Assembly: GCF_000835495.1 (NCBI RefSeq)
Contig: NW_015622541.1
Span: 7,316,001-7,380,000, forward strand
Origin: Cladophialophora immunda
Taxonomy: Eukaryota > Ascomycota > Eurotiomycetes > Chaetothyriales > Herpotrichiellaceae
Reading direction: 5' to 3'
DNA: 64,000 nt
Below are positions 55,324 through 64,000 of the stretch, piece after piece. Position numbers and translations under genes: made by a program. The number at the start of each line of letters is the position of its first letter. Positions within the stretch are counted from its first letter, which is position 1. The notes beneath the pieces were generated by a model. The model had not been told where the DNA came from. It made no database searches and saw only the letters and a program-made list of their open reading frames with translations.

Positions 55324-56206
55324 CTTGATGAGATTTGGCCTGGGAGGTATTGGTTTTGGCCTCAAAAGAAAGGAGTTAGATGGGCCCTTATGACCTTCCC
55401 GAGCTGGTGTATGGTTTCTGCGTAGCAAGACACCGATGGGAGTGAGAAGATTGGAGCCCTGGAGGTGACTATGTTGATGCCCAATGTTCCCAGGTTTGAC
55501 ACACGTTATTCCCCGAACTGTGTCTCGTTCTTCTGCCTGAGCCGGCCTCACACTCGTGCGGACGGATGCTTGCACTCAACTGTCTTGGCCCTGGCCGTAT
55601 TTCTTGTGGACTGCACAGTTGCCAGTGGCGTGGCCCAAGCGCTACGTCGAGGTTGACTGAGTGGCAAGGGTTGGGACTGAGTCAACGGCAACTCTTCGCC
55701 TTTTCCGAGCCTTTATAGCCTATACTTGGCTGTTGGTCGGCATGTGATCCTGTCAGGCGCAAAAGAAGTCGCTCTAATGATTCTGGATGCAGGTAGAGTC
55801 CTTGGTGGTGACGTAAATGCAGAGCAGTCAGACATGTAAATAAGCGAGATTCGGCCAGACTGAACTACCCGAGCATTCTGCTCAGTGTCAAATGTATTGA
55901 CACAAATTCCACGCAGAACTGCGAGTGGCTTCAGGCCTGGTGGACTGGTAGTCTGCGAAAAAATACTCTCGAGGCTCTGGATCACAGGGATTGAGGCAAA
56001 GTGTGGAGTCGATTTATGTCGCCGGCTGAGGCTGATCAGTGTGGCAGCCAATCGGAGCTGTCTAAATTGATCCGTTCTTGGCTGCCAACTGCTCTCGGTC
56101 ATTCTTCATCCCACTATGCTTCTCTCTTCCCACACAACAACTACCCATTCCTCTATTCCGACATACTTTCTTTCTTGTTTCTGACTCCATCTATTCTCTC
56201 ACAGCG
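55324..56206. other. Intergenic region between KAE1 and the SET gene
   Basis: 883 bases of divergent promoter region. Pyrimidine-rich sequence precedes the SET gene start. Open frames are antisense or short; nothing else recognised. Confidence 0.4.
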
Positions 56207-57787
56207 ATGGTAGACGCTGTAGAAGCGGTTGGACGCTTAGACTTCGACCAAGCCACTGCTCGTTTCGTTGAATGGTTCGCGGCCGCTGATGGGACTCGGT
56301 TGAGTCCCAAAGTCCAGCTCAAGGATCTGAGAAGCGAGAGTGCGGGAAGAGGAGCCGGTTCGCAATGCCCAGTTCCCCTTCGAATGCAGACCACTGATTT
56401 CACTTCATAGTTGCTGTTGAGGACATCGAAGAGGACGAGGAGCTGTTCGCTATCCCTCGGTCTCTTGTGCTTACAGCTGCGGCGTCAAGCATCCCCTCTG
56501 CTGTGCTCGAGCCTTTCAGTGAAACCGGACAATGGCAGCCGTTGATAGTCACTATCATCTATGAATATCTGCGGAACGAAAAGTCACCATGGCATGCCTA
56601 TTTTCAAGTCCTCCCTACGAAGTTCGATAGTCTAATGTTCTGGAATGCTACGGAGCTCAAGGCATTGCAAGCCAGTGCTGTGGTTGACAAAATCAGTCGG
56701 ACTCAAGCTGAGGAGTCCTGGAAAGAGAAGATGATACCGATTATGCTCTCACATCCTGAGCTATTTCCCGTGGCTGGTCAAAATGACTCAGACCGCACCG
56801 AGGAATTGATTAAGCTTGCCCACATCGCGGGAAGCTCAATTATGGCCTATGCTTTCGACGTTGACGAGGACGACGACAAGAACGACGTGAACAATGGCTC
56901 GGAAGACGAATTCGAAGACGACGACGAAGACGAGCCGCTTAAGGGTATGGTGCCTTTCGCTGACATGCTGAACGCAGATGCTGACAGAAACAATGTATGT
57001 CGTCCTCTTCCGCTCGTCTACATTATGGGAAGCTGACTTGTTCTTTTGTATGCAGGCACGCCTCTTTCAAGAAAACGACTACCTCATCATGAGATCTACC
57101 AAGCGGATCAAGACCGGCGAGCAGATCTTCAACGATTATGGCCCACTTCCTCGCTCAGATCTCCTCCGAATGTACGGCTACATCACTGATAACTATGCTC
57201 AATATGACGTTGTTGAGATATCGCATGATCTTCTTCTCGAGGTAGCAGGCAAGAAGCATGGCGCTAAAGATGCAGCTTGGTTAAAAAGAGCAGAACAACT
57301 TGAGGAAATTGGTGTTATCGACGATGGCTATGCCATACCCAGACCTGCACCAGACGTGGAAGAGCTTGAACAGGCCGTGCCAGGACAGCTGCACATGCTC
57401 TTGCGTGCGCTGTGTATTGATGCCATGAAAACGTCCAAAGACAGCGTCACCATCAAAGAGGCTGCGCTACTGCAGTCTGTTCTCACAAAAAGATTGTCAG
57501 AATATGGCACACCTCTGGAGGCCGACCGATCTGTTCTGGAGGCACTGGCGCGTTCTGAATCAGATCAATCACTTATTCCCTCCGACTGCAACAAGCATCG
57601 ATATCTCATGGCACTTCAAGTGAGAGTCGGAGAAAAGGAGATTTTACACCAGTTGATCAGTCTGTGCCAGGCACACATTGCAAAGAAGAACCAAGAGATC
57701 ACGGCAAGGTCCACCAAACGGCAAGCCAACGACGAGGTGGACCACAAGCCAAAGAAAGCAGCGCGAAGAGGAAATGCACCCGGCTGA
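56207..57787 (+). CDS. SET-domain ribosomal lysine methyltransferase (RKM4/SETD6 type)
   Basis: Exons 56207-56357, 56411-56994 and 57056-57787 give 488 residues. The split SET domain of the Rubisco-LSMT class is evident: RSESAGRGAVAVEDIEEDEE and FAIPRSLVLT at the start, and EYLRNEKSPWHAYFQVLPTK. VPFADMLNADADRNNARLFQ stands at the NHS position, and GEQIFNDYGPLPRSDLLRMY follows. A helical Rubs-subs-bind-like C-terminal region follows, then a basic tail (KRQANDEVDHKPKKAARR). An acidic run of about 20 residues is inserted before the DMLN motif. Yeast Rkm4 methylates ribosomal protein L42. The first intron uses an unusual GTTCGC donor but restores the domain in frame. Confidence 0.88.
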
Positions 57788-57831
57788 TCTTCAAGGTAGC
57801 AACAGAAGCACGCTGGCGAAACTCGACTGCG

Positions 57832-58134
57832 ATGTCTCTCTTCGATCATGCTACCGAAATCGACCAGCTTCGGCGACGGACTGTCGGTTTTCAACACAAA
57901 ATTCTTTACGATGTGTTCATCGTTTTCATTGACGAAGGCGCTGGCCTCGATACTATGTACAGTTCTATCATCCTCCAAACAGCCCACCGGGTCGACTCCG
58001 CGGCCGGGAAGCTTATGAGCTCCTTCGAACTTGATCCATCATCGTACAATGCCGCAAAAGAGGGCGATTCTGCTGTCACTGGAATCCTAACAAGAGCCCG
58101 GGATCATCCGAACTTTGAGGAGAGAGTCTGGTGA
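57832..58134 (+). CDS. Doubtful small protein
   Basis: Open frame of 100 residues with ATG, starting 44 bases after the SET gene stop. It has a plausible amphipathic helix (DQLRRRTVGFQHKILYDVF) but no recognisable domain. It may simply be the 3' untranslated part of the SET transcript. Confidence 0.25.
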   Translation: MSLFDHATEIDQLRRRTVGFQHKILYDVFIVFIDEGAGLDTMYSSIILQTAHRVDSAAGKLMSSFELDPSSYNAAKEGDSAVTGILTRARDHPNFEERVW

Positions 58135-58193
58135 ATTGTACTCTCTGAGACAGTGCTAAGGGAAAAGATGTTATCCAAAATAATCATGACATT

Positions 58194-60059
58194 TCAAGAA
58201 GGTGCAGGTGTCGGTTGTGCATGCTGCCCAGCTGGAGAAGAGTGACTTGGGCCTGCGACGTCGGACTGTGATCTCCTTGATGCTATCAGTTGTGCGTCTG
58301 TCGGTCGGCTTCCACCGATGAGATATGCGCGCTGGGACATGCGAGCAAAAGTTAAGTCGGGTAAAGTGGGATCAGCATCAGAGAAATCTTCGTCGTCCGA
58401 GTCAAATTTGAACCGATCATCCTTGGACCAATCGTCTGCCGAGGAGTCTCGTCGCATTCGAGGGAGTCTTCGATCAATTATGATACGCCCACCACGTCCT
58501 ATCCTCCGTCTAAAGGAAGGCATGTGTCCGACGGATTCTTCATCCGCTGGACTAGCATATCGGAATGGCGTCGGTGGTCGGGATACGTCTTTCATCACCA
58601 CGTCTGTTCCATTCGGCAGTTCCTGCGACTCTTCATCCGAGATACTAGCTGGTGGTGTTGGCAAGTATTCAGTCGCAGCCATTGCTTCCCGGAAATGTTC
58701 GCCGGGCGAAGGATAATTATCTTCAAGATCAGGAGTAAGCGGTGCCATGGTCTTATCGACGAAACCCTCATTCCATCTGATGTGTTTCTCAACATTGGTC
58801 TGGATCTCCTTTTGGATCTCGCGTTCACGAGCAGCGGTAACCTCTTCGAGCGTACGCAGTTCCGGACCTGGACCAGCAGCCATAGGCATCCTGAGTTGCT
58901 GGGCAAGGGCGGCTTGGTTGGGCGTCATCCCCGGTGGTATTTTCTGCTTCTGAGAGAGAGGTGAGTACGAGTCCACACTTCTAGAACGGGGCTGCTTTAC
59001 CTTTTGATTGATGAGGAGGTCATCGTCCCCTTTCATGCCCAATTTCCTCTTTGTGTCGCGGAGCGCCTGCCGCTGCTCGAAGACCAGTCTATCGACCTCG
59101 AGGGCTTCCTTGCGAAGTTGCTCTCTTCGTTTGACCATCAGCAGCATGTTTCTCGCAGTCTCGAGCTCCATGCGGAGCTTCCGCAGCTTCTCGGCGCTCT
59201 GCGCATCACGATTTCTGGTCTTGCGGATTTGTCGCAATTCACGTCGTCTAAAACATACATATGGATCGCTGTCATCGGACTCCTGTCCGGTCTCGAATTT
59301 GAGCCGAGGGGCCAATGGACGATTACCAGTTGCAGACCGCCGTGATTTCCAGTGTTCATATATGAACCCGGAGAGGTTGCGGACGAAAGGAGGGACGGTG
59401 TCATCGATCTGCTCCTCGAATTCTTCTAAAGGTAAGACGGGCGGACTATCGACGGCAGCAAACGGCTGTTTTGTCTGCGCAGTCTCTTCAAAGAAATTCA
59501 TGACCACTTCAAATTGGTCTTCAGTACACGGCTCCTGGCCAGCAGGCAGTTTGCCGATGATCAACTTCAAGGCAAGTTCATCTTCTTCATCCATGCAATA
59601 CGCGACTCCTGCACAGTCTTCGACCGTGGCAGAGGAGCGAATATAGGTGGCGGGTTGTTGAAACCCTTTCGGGTAGAGGACGTCATACTGGACATCACTG
59701 GCGATGGTAGGTGGAGTGGGAATGTAAGCATCTTTGATTTTGGCATCAGCCTTTGCAGCTTCAGATGCTTTGATGGCCTGTTGAAGATGGTATTCCTGCA
59801 AAGCTGTGAGTGTTTTGCCAAGAGGTGATGATGACTAAGCAGGCAAGAAGAGGACACAGCGACAGAAGAATGGGTGAAGAAGAGGTGATGAGGACGGAGG
59901 GTCACATACTGATTCTTCGGCTTTTTCAACGCCGGTTTCTATCGCAGCACGTTGGGTGTCGTAGTCAGAAGGAGGATCAACTTGATCCTCACGGAAAATT
60001 TGGACATTTTGCTTGGAGTTGAGTTTCTTTGGGCGGGTGGCGCGGCCGCGGGTGGACAT
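58194..60059 (-). CDS. EPL1: Enhancer of polycomb-like protein Epl1 (NuA4 subunit)
   Basis: Exons 60059-59910 and 59795-58194, probably with a further 51-nt intron at 59000-58950, give 583 residues or 566 if that intron is spliced. The EPcA domain is clear: RPKKLNSKQNVQIFREDQVD, AYIPTPPTIASDVQYDVLYP, YCMDEEDELALKL and EDQFEVVMNFFEE. A coiled region of Arg/Glu-rich helices (RREQLRKEALEVDRLVFEQR) follows. Epl1 scaffolds the NuA4 and piccolo histone H4 acetyltransferases. The possible extra intron has a GTAAAG donor and a CTCTCTCTCAG acceptor, is stop-free and a multiple of three, so either form is readable. The tail is Ser/Asp-rich. Confidence 0.92.
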
Positions 60060-61092
60060 GAGGAATTTTCAAAGTGGTGACTCGCTCATGGAGGGAGCGA
60101 GGAGGTGAAACCGCACCTTAGCACACGCACCACAACAACGTGCAAGACCACCGTGAAAAAGTAGCAAAACGGGGTCGAAAATTCCTCAAATTCGCATCAC
60201 TAGTAGTTTGATGCACTCGGACTATGAATCCGTTTTCAAAATGATGAAAAGGATAAAATTAGGACGACGATGGCCGATGAGGTTTGATGGCAGGCGGGTG
60301 CTGGAGTTGTGGTGGTGCAGTTGCAGGTGAACAGTGGAAAAAGAGGGTGAAAACTCCAAGGGCAGAGTGACGGGGGGGATCAGCTTTGCCCTGCGCTGCC
60401 ACCACTGGCGGGACACACCAGTTGGGAAGGGAGGAAAGGGGGGGCGAGGTGCGGGAAGTTGTTCAGGTGGTAGCCTAGAAGCTAGTAACTTTAGGCATTC
60501 ATAGGGGGGCCTCGGGGCCTAGTAGCCAGTACCATGACAGCACCACCAAGCACCGCCAGCACTCGCCAAATTGTTTGGGTGCTGCCAGTCGGGCGGTGCG
60601 AGGCATCTGCAGTCCCTTCGACGCCCATTTCCCATTGCAACACACCCAATGTGACATGTCAGTGTACACTATCCCGTCACTCGTCCAGGAAAGGTAGTTT
60701 GATAGCGGGTGATGGTGATTATCCCATTAACCCGTATGAAGAACCTCATCCTACTTAACGACGTCCTGGCTGTAGCCGATTCAGTGACGGACCTCGTAAT
60801 TCACCCGTAGCCAACATACCACAGGCAAATCTCTTTGCCTTCTCAAGTTCCACAACAAAGGTTGTTCCAGCCACAAAAACCTCAAGCCACTTGTGGCACA
60901 GCGCGGCCTAAACCTGTAACGGCTAAGGTCCACGTGATTTCCAGCTCCTTCACTCGATTGGGCGAATCGGGCACCGTTTATTAGTTCGAACAAGAAGGCC
61001 CCCATGTGCATGCGGCTGTAGTGAAGAAGGATCATGGCTTGAAACTCGCCTGGTACTCCGTGCTCTTTTTTCAGCTTCTCAATTCCTCTTCC

Positions 61093-61124
<32 letters not shown>

Positions 61125-61253
61125 TCTCACTTCTCTGCACAGCACCTTTGCGACCCCATTGTTCAGTCCCCTCTCCCGACATAGCTGCTACGCACTCGAG
61201 AGCGACAACAACCCCGTCTCCAATCGAGACGTCGCACCCCTCAATCGCCCACC
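60060..61253. other. Long intergenic region between EPL1 and CNB1
   Basis: About 1.2 kb of divergent promoter region. It contains TAG/CCTA-rich imperfect repeats at about 60470-60530, similar in style to those at 36360-36460, and the CA microsatellite near its right end. No gene recognised. Confidence 0.4.
61097..61124 (+). repeat. (CA)14 microsatellite
   Basis: Fourteen uninterrupted CA units, 130 bases before the calcineurin B start, probably in its 5' leader. Confidence 0.9.
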
Positions 61254-62120
61254 ATGGCTACGCCAGCATTTGGCGCCCAAGCCTCCACGGTCGCAGAGCC
61301 CAATAATGCCGCTCTATACGATGCTCGGAGACGGCAGCAAGTCACGGGCTCCCAGATCCTTGATAACATTGTTTCCTTCTCAAATTGTACGTCACCGCCT
61401 CAATTGCATTGGAAGTGGTTTTGTGCCTGGTCCATCGGACAAAGCAACCCAGCACGTGCTAACGAGAGCTTCTACGGCAGTCGATCGCGATGAGGTTGAC
61501 AGACTGCGAAAAAGATTCATGAAGTTGGACAAGGTGAGATCGCTGTCTGGGTGCACATTGTTGGGCGGCTGTTGACATGGAGGACCATACTAGGACAATA
61601 GCGGCACTATTGAACGCGAAGAGTTCCTCTCATTACCTCAAGTATCCTCGAACCCCTTAGCGACGAGGTATAGCAACCCCTGCTCCTTCCGGTGCACTTC
61701 AGCTAACCTCTCTACAAGAATGATCGCTATCTTCGACGAAGACGGTGGCGGCGACGTCGACTTTCAAGAGTTCGTGCTGGGCCTTTCTGCCTTCTCCTCC
61801 AAGGGCAACAAAGAAGAAAAATTGAAATTCGCCTTCAAGGTCTACGACATTGATCGCGACGGATACATTTCCAATGGCGAGTTATTCATCGTGCTCAAGA
61901 TGATGGTTGGCTCGAACCTTAAGGATCAACAGCTGCAGCAGATTGTGGACAAGACAATCATGGAAGCGGATAAAGATGGTGACGGGAAGATCAGCTTTTC
62001 TGAATTCACACAGATGGTCGAAAGTACCGATGTTAGCATGAGCATGACGCTTGGTGAGTTTTCGGAAATCCTCGAAGATTGCTTGTGACGGACACTGACA
62101 TGATGACAGATCAATTCTGA
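61254..62120 (+). CDS. CNB1: Calcineurin regulatory subunit B
   Basis: Exons 61254-61386, 61481-61533, 61594-61667, 61719-62053 and 62110-62120 give 201 residues. The last exon is 11 nt and supplies DQF and the stop. Four EF-hands are visible: [39 protein letters not shown] and [13 protein letters not shown], each with the 12-residue calcium loop. It binds the catalytic subunit CnaA and activates it with calcium and calmodulin for stress, morphology and azole-tolerance signalling. The core from ILDNIV onward matches fungal Cnb1 closely. However, the N-terminus is about 30 residues longer than usual and begins MATPAF, without the Gly2 needed for the myristoylation typical of this protein. Confidence 0.95.
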
Positions 62121-62927
62121 GGTTGGCATGGCGTTGCGGTCCAGATATCTTCATGGTGAATGCGACAAACACCTGCAATGACTAATGATACAACCCAGCC
62201 CGAAGGCACCAAACTTGCCATAGTGGTAGAGTCCGCGGGTCGAGATGATCTGCCTTTTCCTTTGTCTTTTCCTCGGTTTCTGTTGCTCGTCTCTCTCTAT
62301 TGCTTCTTCAGTCAAGAATTCTCCACATCTGCTGTCCCTGCAGCCTCCAGGCTCACTCTCAACCCGTCCAATCCCCAAGTTTTCTTCCGATCGCGACTGC
62401 GAAACTGCTGCTCGTCCCCTCTCCGCGTCGCTGCGCGGTCGATATCCCATGGAAGGAAGGAAAGAATATTTCGGGCATGGCCAGAGACAGCGTAACAAAC
62501 CCAACCGCGACCACCTACATTCATTTGAGTTCGGTCGGCTAAGCCAACGACCACCGCAGTCTTGAAAGGGTGCTCGGAAGCTTTGCACCGCAGATGACGG
62601 CAAGTGTTTTAATAAGATGAGGTTATGTGCCCACCACTCTTTGCTAGTGCGGCCGCCCGAAAACTAGAAGCACACAGGAGCAAGCTGCTTTCTTCAGCAA
62701 CAATGTGGAAGTTGTCTAGGCTCGTGCAAGAAGCGAACCCTAACCCTAACCCTAGAATCAGAAAAATACCATGCGGTCTAATATCACCCCCCAAGGGAGT
62801 ACCAAGGAAACGGTCGAGTTTGAAAAGTAGCACAGTCAACGCGTCACACTCCAGGTGGAGGCCCCCATCCCTGAACATGAGATGGTGACTCTCTTAGACA
62901 ATTCCCCCTTTTTTGGTAGCACCAAAC
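62121..62927. other. Intergenic region between convergent CNB1 and LEU2
   Basis: 807 bases holding the 3' ends of both genes. A minus-strand frame at 62609-62878 could be an alternative last exon of LEU2 and contains a telomere-like repeat. No other gene recognised. Confidence 0.4.
62736..62755 (-). repeat. Interstitial telomere-like repeat
   Basis: AACCCTAACCCTAACCCTAG on the plus strand, that is, three TTAGGG-type units on the minus strand, matching the usual filamentous-fungal telomere repeat. It sits between convergent genes, far from any visible chromosome end. Confidence 0.8.
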
Positions 62928-64000
62928 TCACAGAGCCAATGCCTCCCTCGGACCTGTAGGTACGCCCTCCTTCTCCAACTTCTCTTCCCACTTTTTATTG
63001 TCCTTTGCGTGTGTCGGAATGGTGGTCGTCGTCGTCGTCTGGCCAGCCGTAGCGTTTGGGCCGATGGTGGAAGCGTCGCCGTTCACCTTCTCCGGGATCC
63101 CGGTGGAATTGCCCATCAGGAGCTCCTCGAGAACCGAGCACACGGCGTCGCCGACCTCCTTGGTCGAGGCGGTGCCGCCCAGGTCGCCGCTCCGGATCTC
63201 GAGGCCGCCGAGGTCCTTGCCGTCGAGGACCTTTTCGACGGCGGCCTCGATGGCGGCGGCCTCGGCGGCCAGGTTGAACGAGTAGCGCAGCATCATGGCC
63301 GCCGAGAGGATCTGGGCGACCGGGTTGACGATGCCCTTGCCCGCGATGTCGGGCGCGGAGCCGTGCACGGGCTCGTAGATGCCGTTGCACCGCGTCTTGC
63401 CGTCGGGGATGCCCGAGAGGCTGGCGCTGGGCAGCACGCCCAGCGTGCCGACCACGCCGCCGGCCTGGTCGGACAGCATGTCGCCGAAGGTGTTGTCCGT
63501 GTGGATGACGCCGTTGAACATGCGCGGGTTCTTGACCATCAGCATCGACAGGCTGTCGGCCAGCTGGTGCTTGAGCTCGACGTGGGGGAACTCGTTGGCG
63601 AAGACCTCCGAGGTGACCTTGCGCCACAGCCGGCCCGAGGCCAGCACGTTGGCCTTGTCGCTGGACCACACGGTCGCGGGGCCCTCGGGGCACGTCCCCG
63701 TCCCCTTGCCGTCCTTGCCCATGGTCGTGGCCAGCGCCGCGGCGACCCGCGCGCAGCGCTCGATCTCCTTCCGCCCGTACGCCCACGAGTCGCTGGCGAA
63801 GTCGGCCTCTTCGACCTTGGGGCCGAAATACGCGCCGCCGCAGTTCTCGCGGAGCAGGATGAAGTTCGTGCCCTCGGCGATGGAGGGTTTCAAGGGCGAA
63901 AGCGGGATCAGGGAGCGGGAGTAGAACGTGCACGGGCGGATGTTGGCGAATGCGTCCAGGTGTTGGCGCAGGCGGAGGAGGCCAGACTCTGGGTTCGGAT
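62928..64000 (-). CDS. LEU2: 3-isopropylmalate dehydrogenase, 5'-truncated
   Basis: The frame is open to the right edge, so the N-terminus lies outside; about 357 residues are present. Family landmarks: SGLLRLRQHLDAFANIRP, LLRENCGGAYFG, GRLWRKVTSEVFANEFP, NPRMFNGVIHTDNTFGDMLS (substrate and metal region) and YEPVHGSAPDIAGKGIVNP (cofactor-binding loop). The enzyme oxidatively decarboxylates 3-isopropylmalate in leucine biosynthesis. The coding GC is far above that of neighbours, and long shadow frames occur. After the normal end of the fold there are about 55 extra residues with a Thr run and KWEEKLEKEGVPTGPREALAL. The TGA stop lies inside a perfect GTGAGT donor. Confidence 0.95.
   Translation of the reverse strand, partial: PNPESGLLRLRQHLDAFANIRPCTFYSRSLIPLSPLKPSIAEGTNFILLRENCGGAYFGPKVEEADFASDSWAYGRKEIERCARVAAALATTMGKDGKGTGTCPEGPATVWSSDKANVLASGRLWRKVTSEVFANEFPHVELKHQLADSLSMLMVKNPRMFNGVIHTDNTFGDMLSDQAGGVVGTLGVLPSASLSGIPDGKTRCNGIYEPVHGSAPDIAGKGIVNPVAQILSAAMMLRYSFNLAAEAAAIEAAVEKVLDGKDLGGLEIRSGDLGGTASTKEVGDAVCSVLEELLMGNSTGIPEKVNGDASTIGPNATAGQTTTTTTIPTHAKDNKKWEEKLEKEGVPTGPREALAL

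Noticed and set aside
62995..63933. 312-codon Arg-rich minus-strand frame
   Set aside because: Second frame of the very GC-rich LEU2 gene; composition is that of a shadow frame.

Overview
The window is nuclear DNA of a filamentous ascomycete (Pezizomycotina). Most genes are split by short GT-AG introns of about 50-130 nt, often with CTAAC/CTGAC-like branch points. There are fungal-only families (Zn2Cys6 and fungal-specific transcription factors, Mmm1 of ERMES, Snf1-complex beta subunit, Bdp1, Bre1, Epl1), and coding GC is moderate with a much GC-richer LEU2. Placement near the black yeasts (Chaetothyriales) is only an impression from protein character. No tRNA, rRNA, transposon or CRISPR array was recognised.

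Left part (1-31.7 kb), accessory and catabolic. From the left edge: the 3' part of a fungal transcription factor whose frame looks broken; a 2-oxoglutarate/Fe(II) oxygenase; a peroxisomal-type NADH pyrophosphatase (NudC/Npy1 family); a 13-exon MFS sugar-type transporter with a 10-nt micro-exon; a MetE-C-domain protein; a hypothetical protein; and a PTEN-like phosphatase whose start codon appears to sit alone before an intron. From 18.4 to 28.2 kb lies the most striking group: two adenosine/adenine-deaminase paralogues, a second 2OG-Fe(II) oxygenase, a Zn2Cys6 regulator and an NCS1 purine/cytosine-type permease. Their promoters carry CGG-N6-CCG and GATA motifs of the kind bound by the purine regulator UaY and the nitrogen regulator AreA. 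I read this group as a candidate nucleobase uptake, deamination and oxidation cluster. An MFS drug-type transporter follows.

Right part (31.9-64 kb), mostly core housekeeping genes: MMM1 (ER-mitochondria tether), a fungal transcription factor without a Zn cluster, ADI1 (methionine salvage), a short-chain dehydrogenase with poly-Gln and acidic tracts, BRE1 and BDP1 as a divergent pair, a small putative secreted Cys protein, ureF, COQ8, a small membrane protein, the AMPK/Snf1 beta subunit, KAE1, an RKM4-like SET methyltransferase, EPL1 (NuA4), calcineurin B and a 5'-truncated LEU2. Urease maturation (ureF) could in principle serve the urea released by complete purine breakdown, but it lies 20 kb away and this link is weak.

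Exon borders were read by eye from reading frames, splice consensus and family conservation. Where two starts or splices are possible this is stated.
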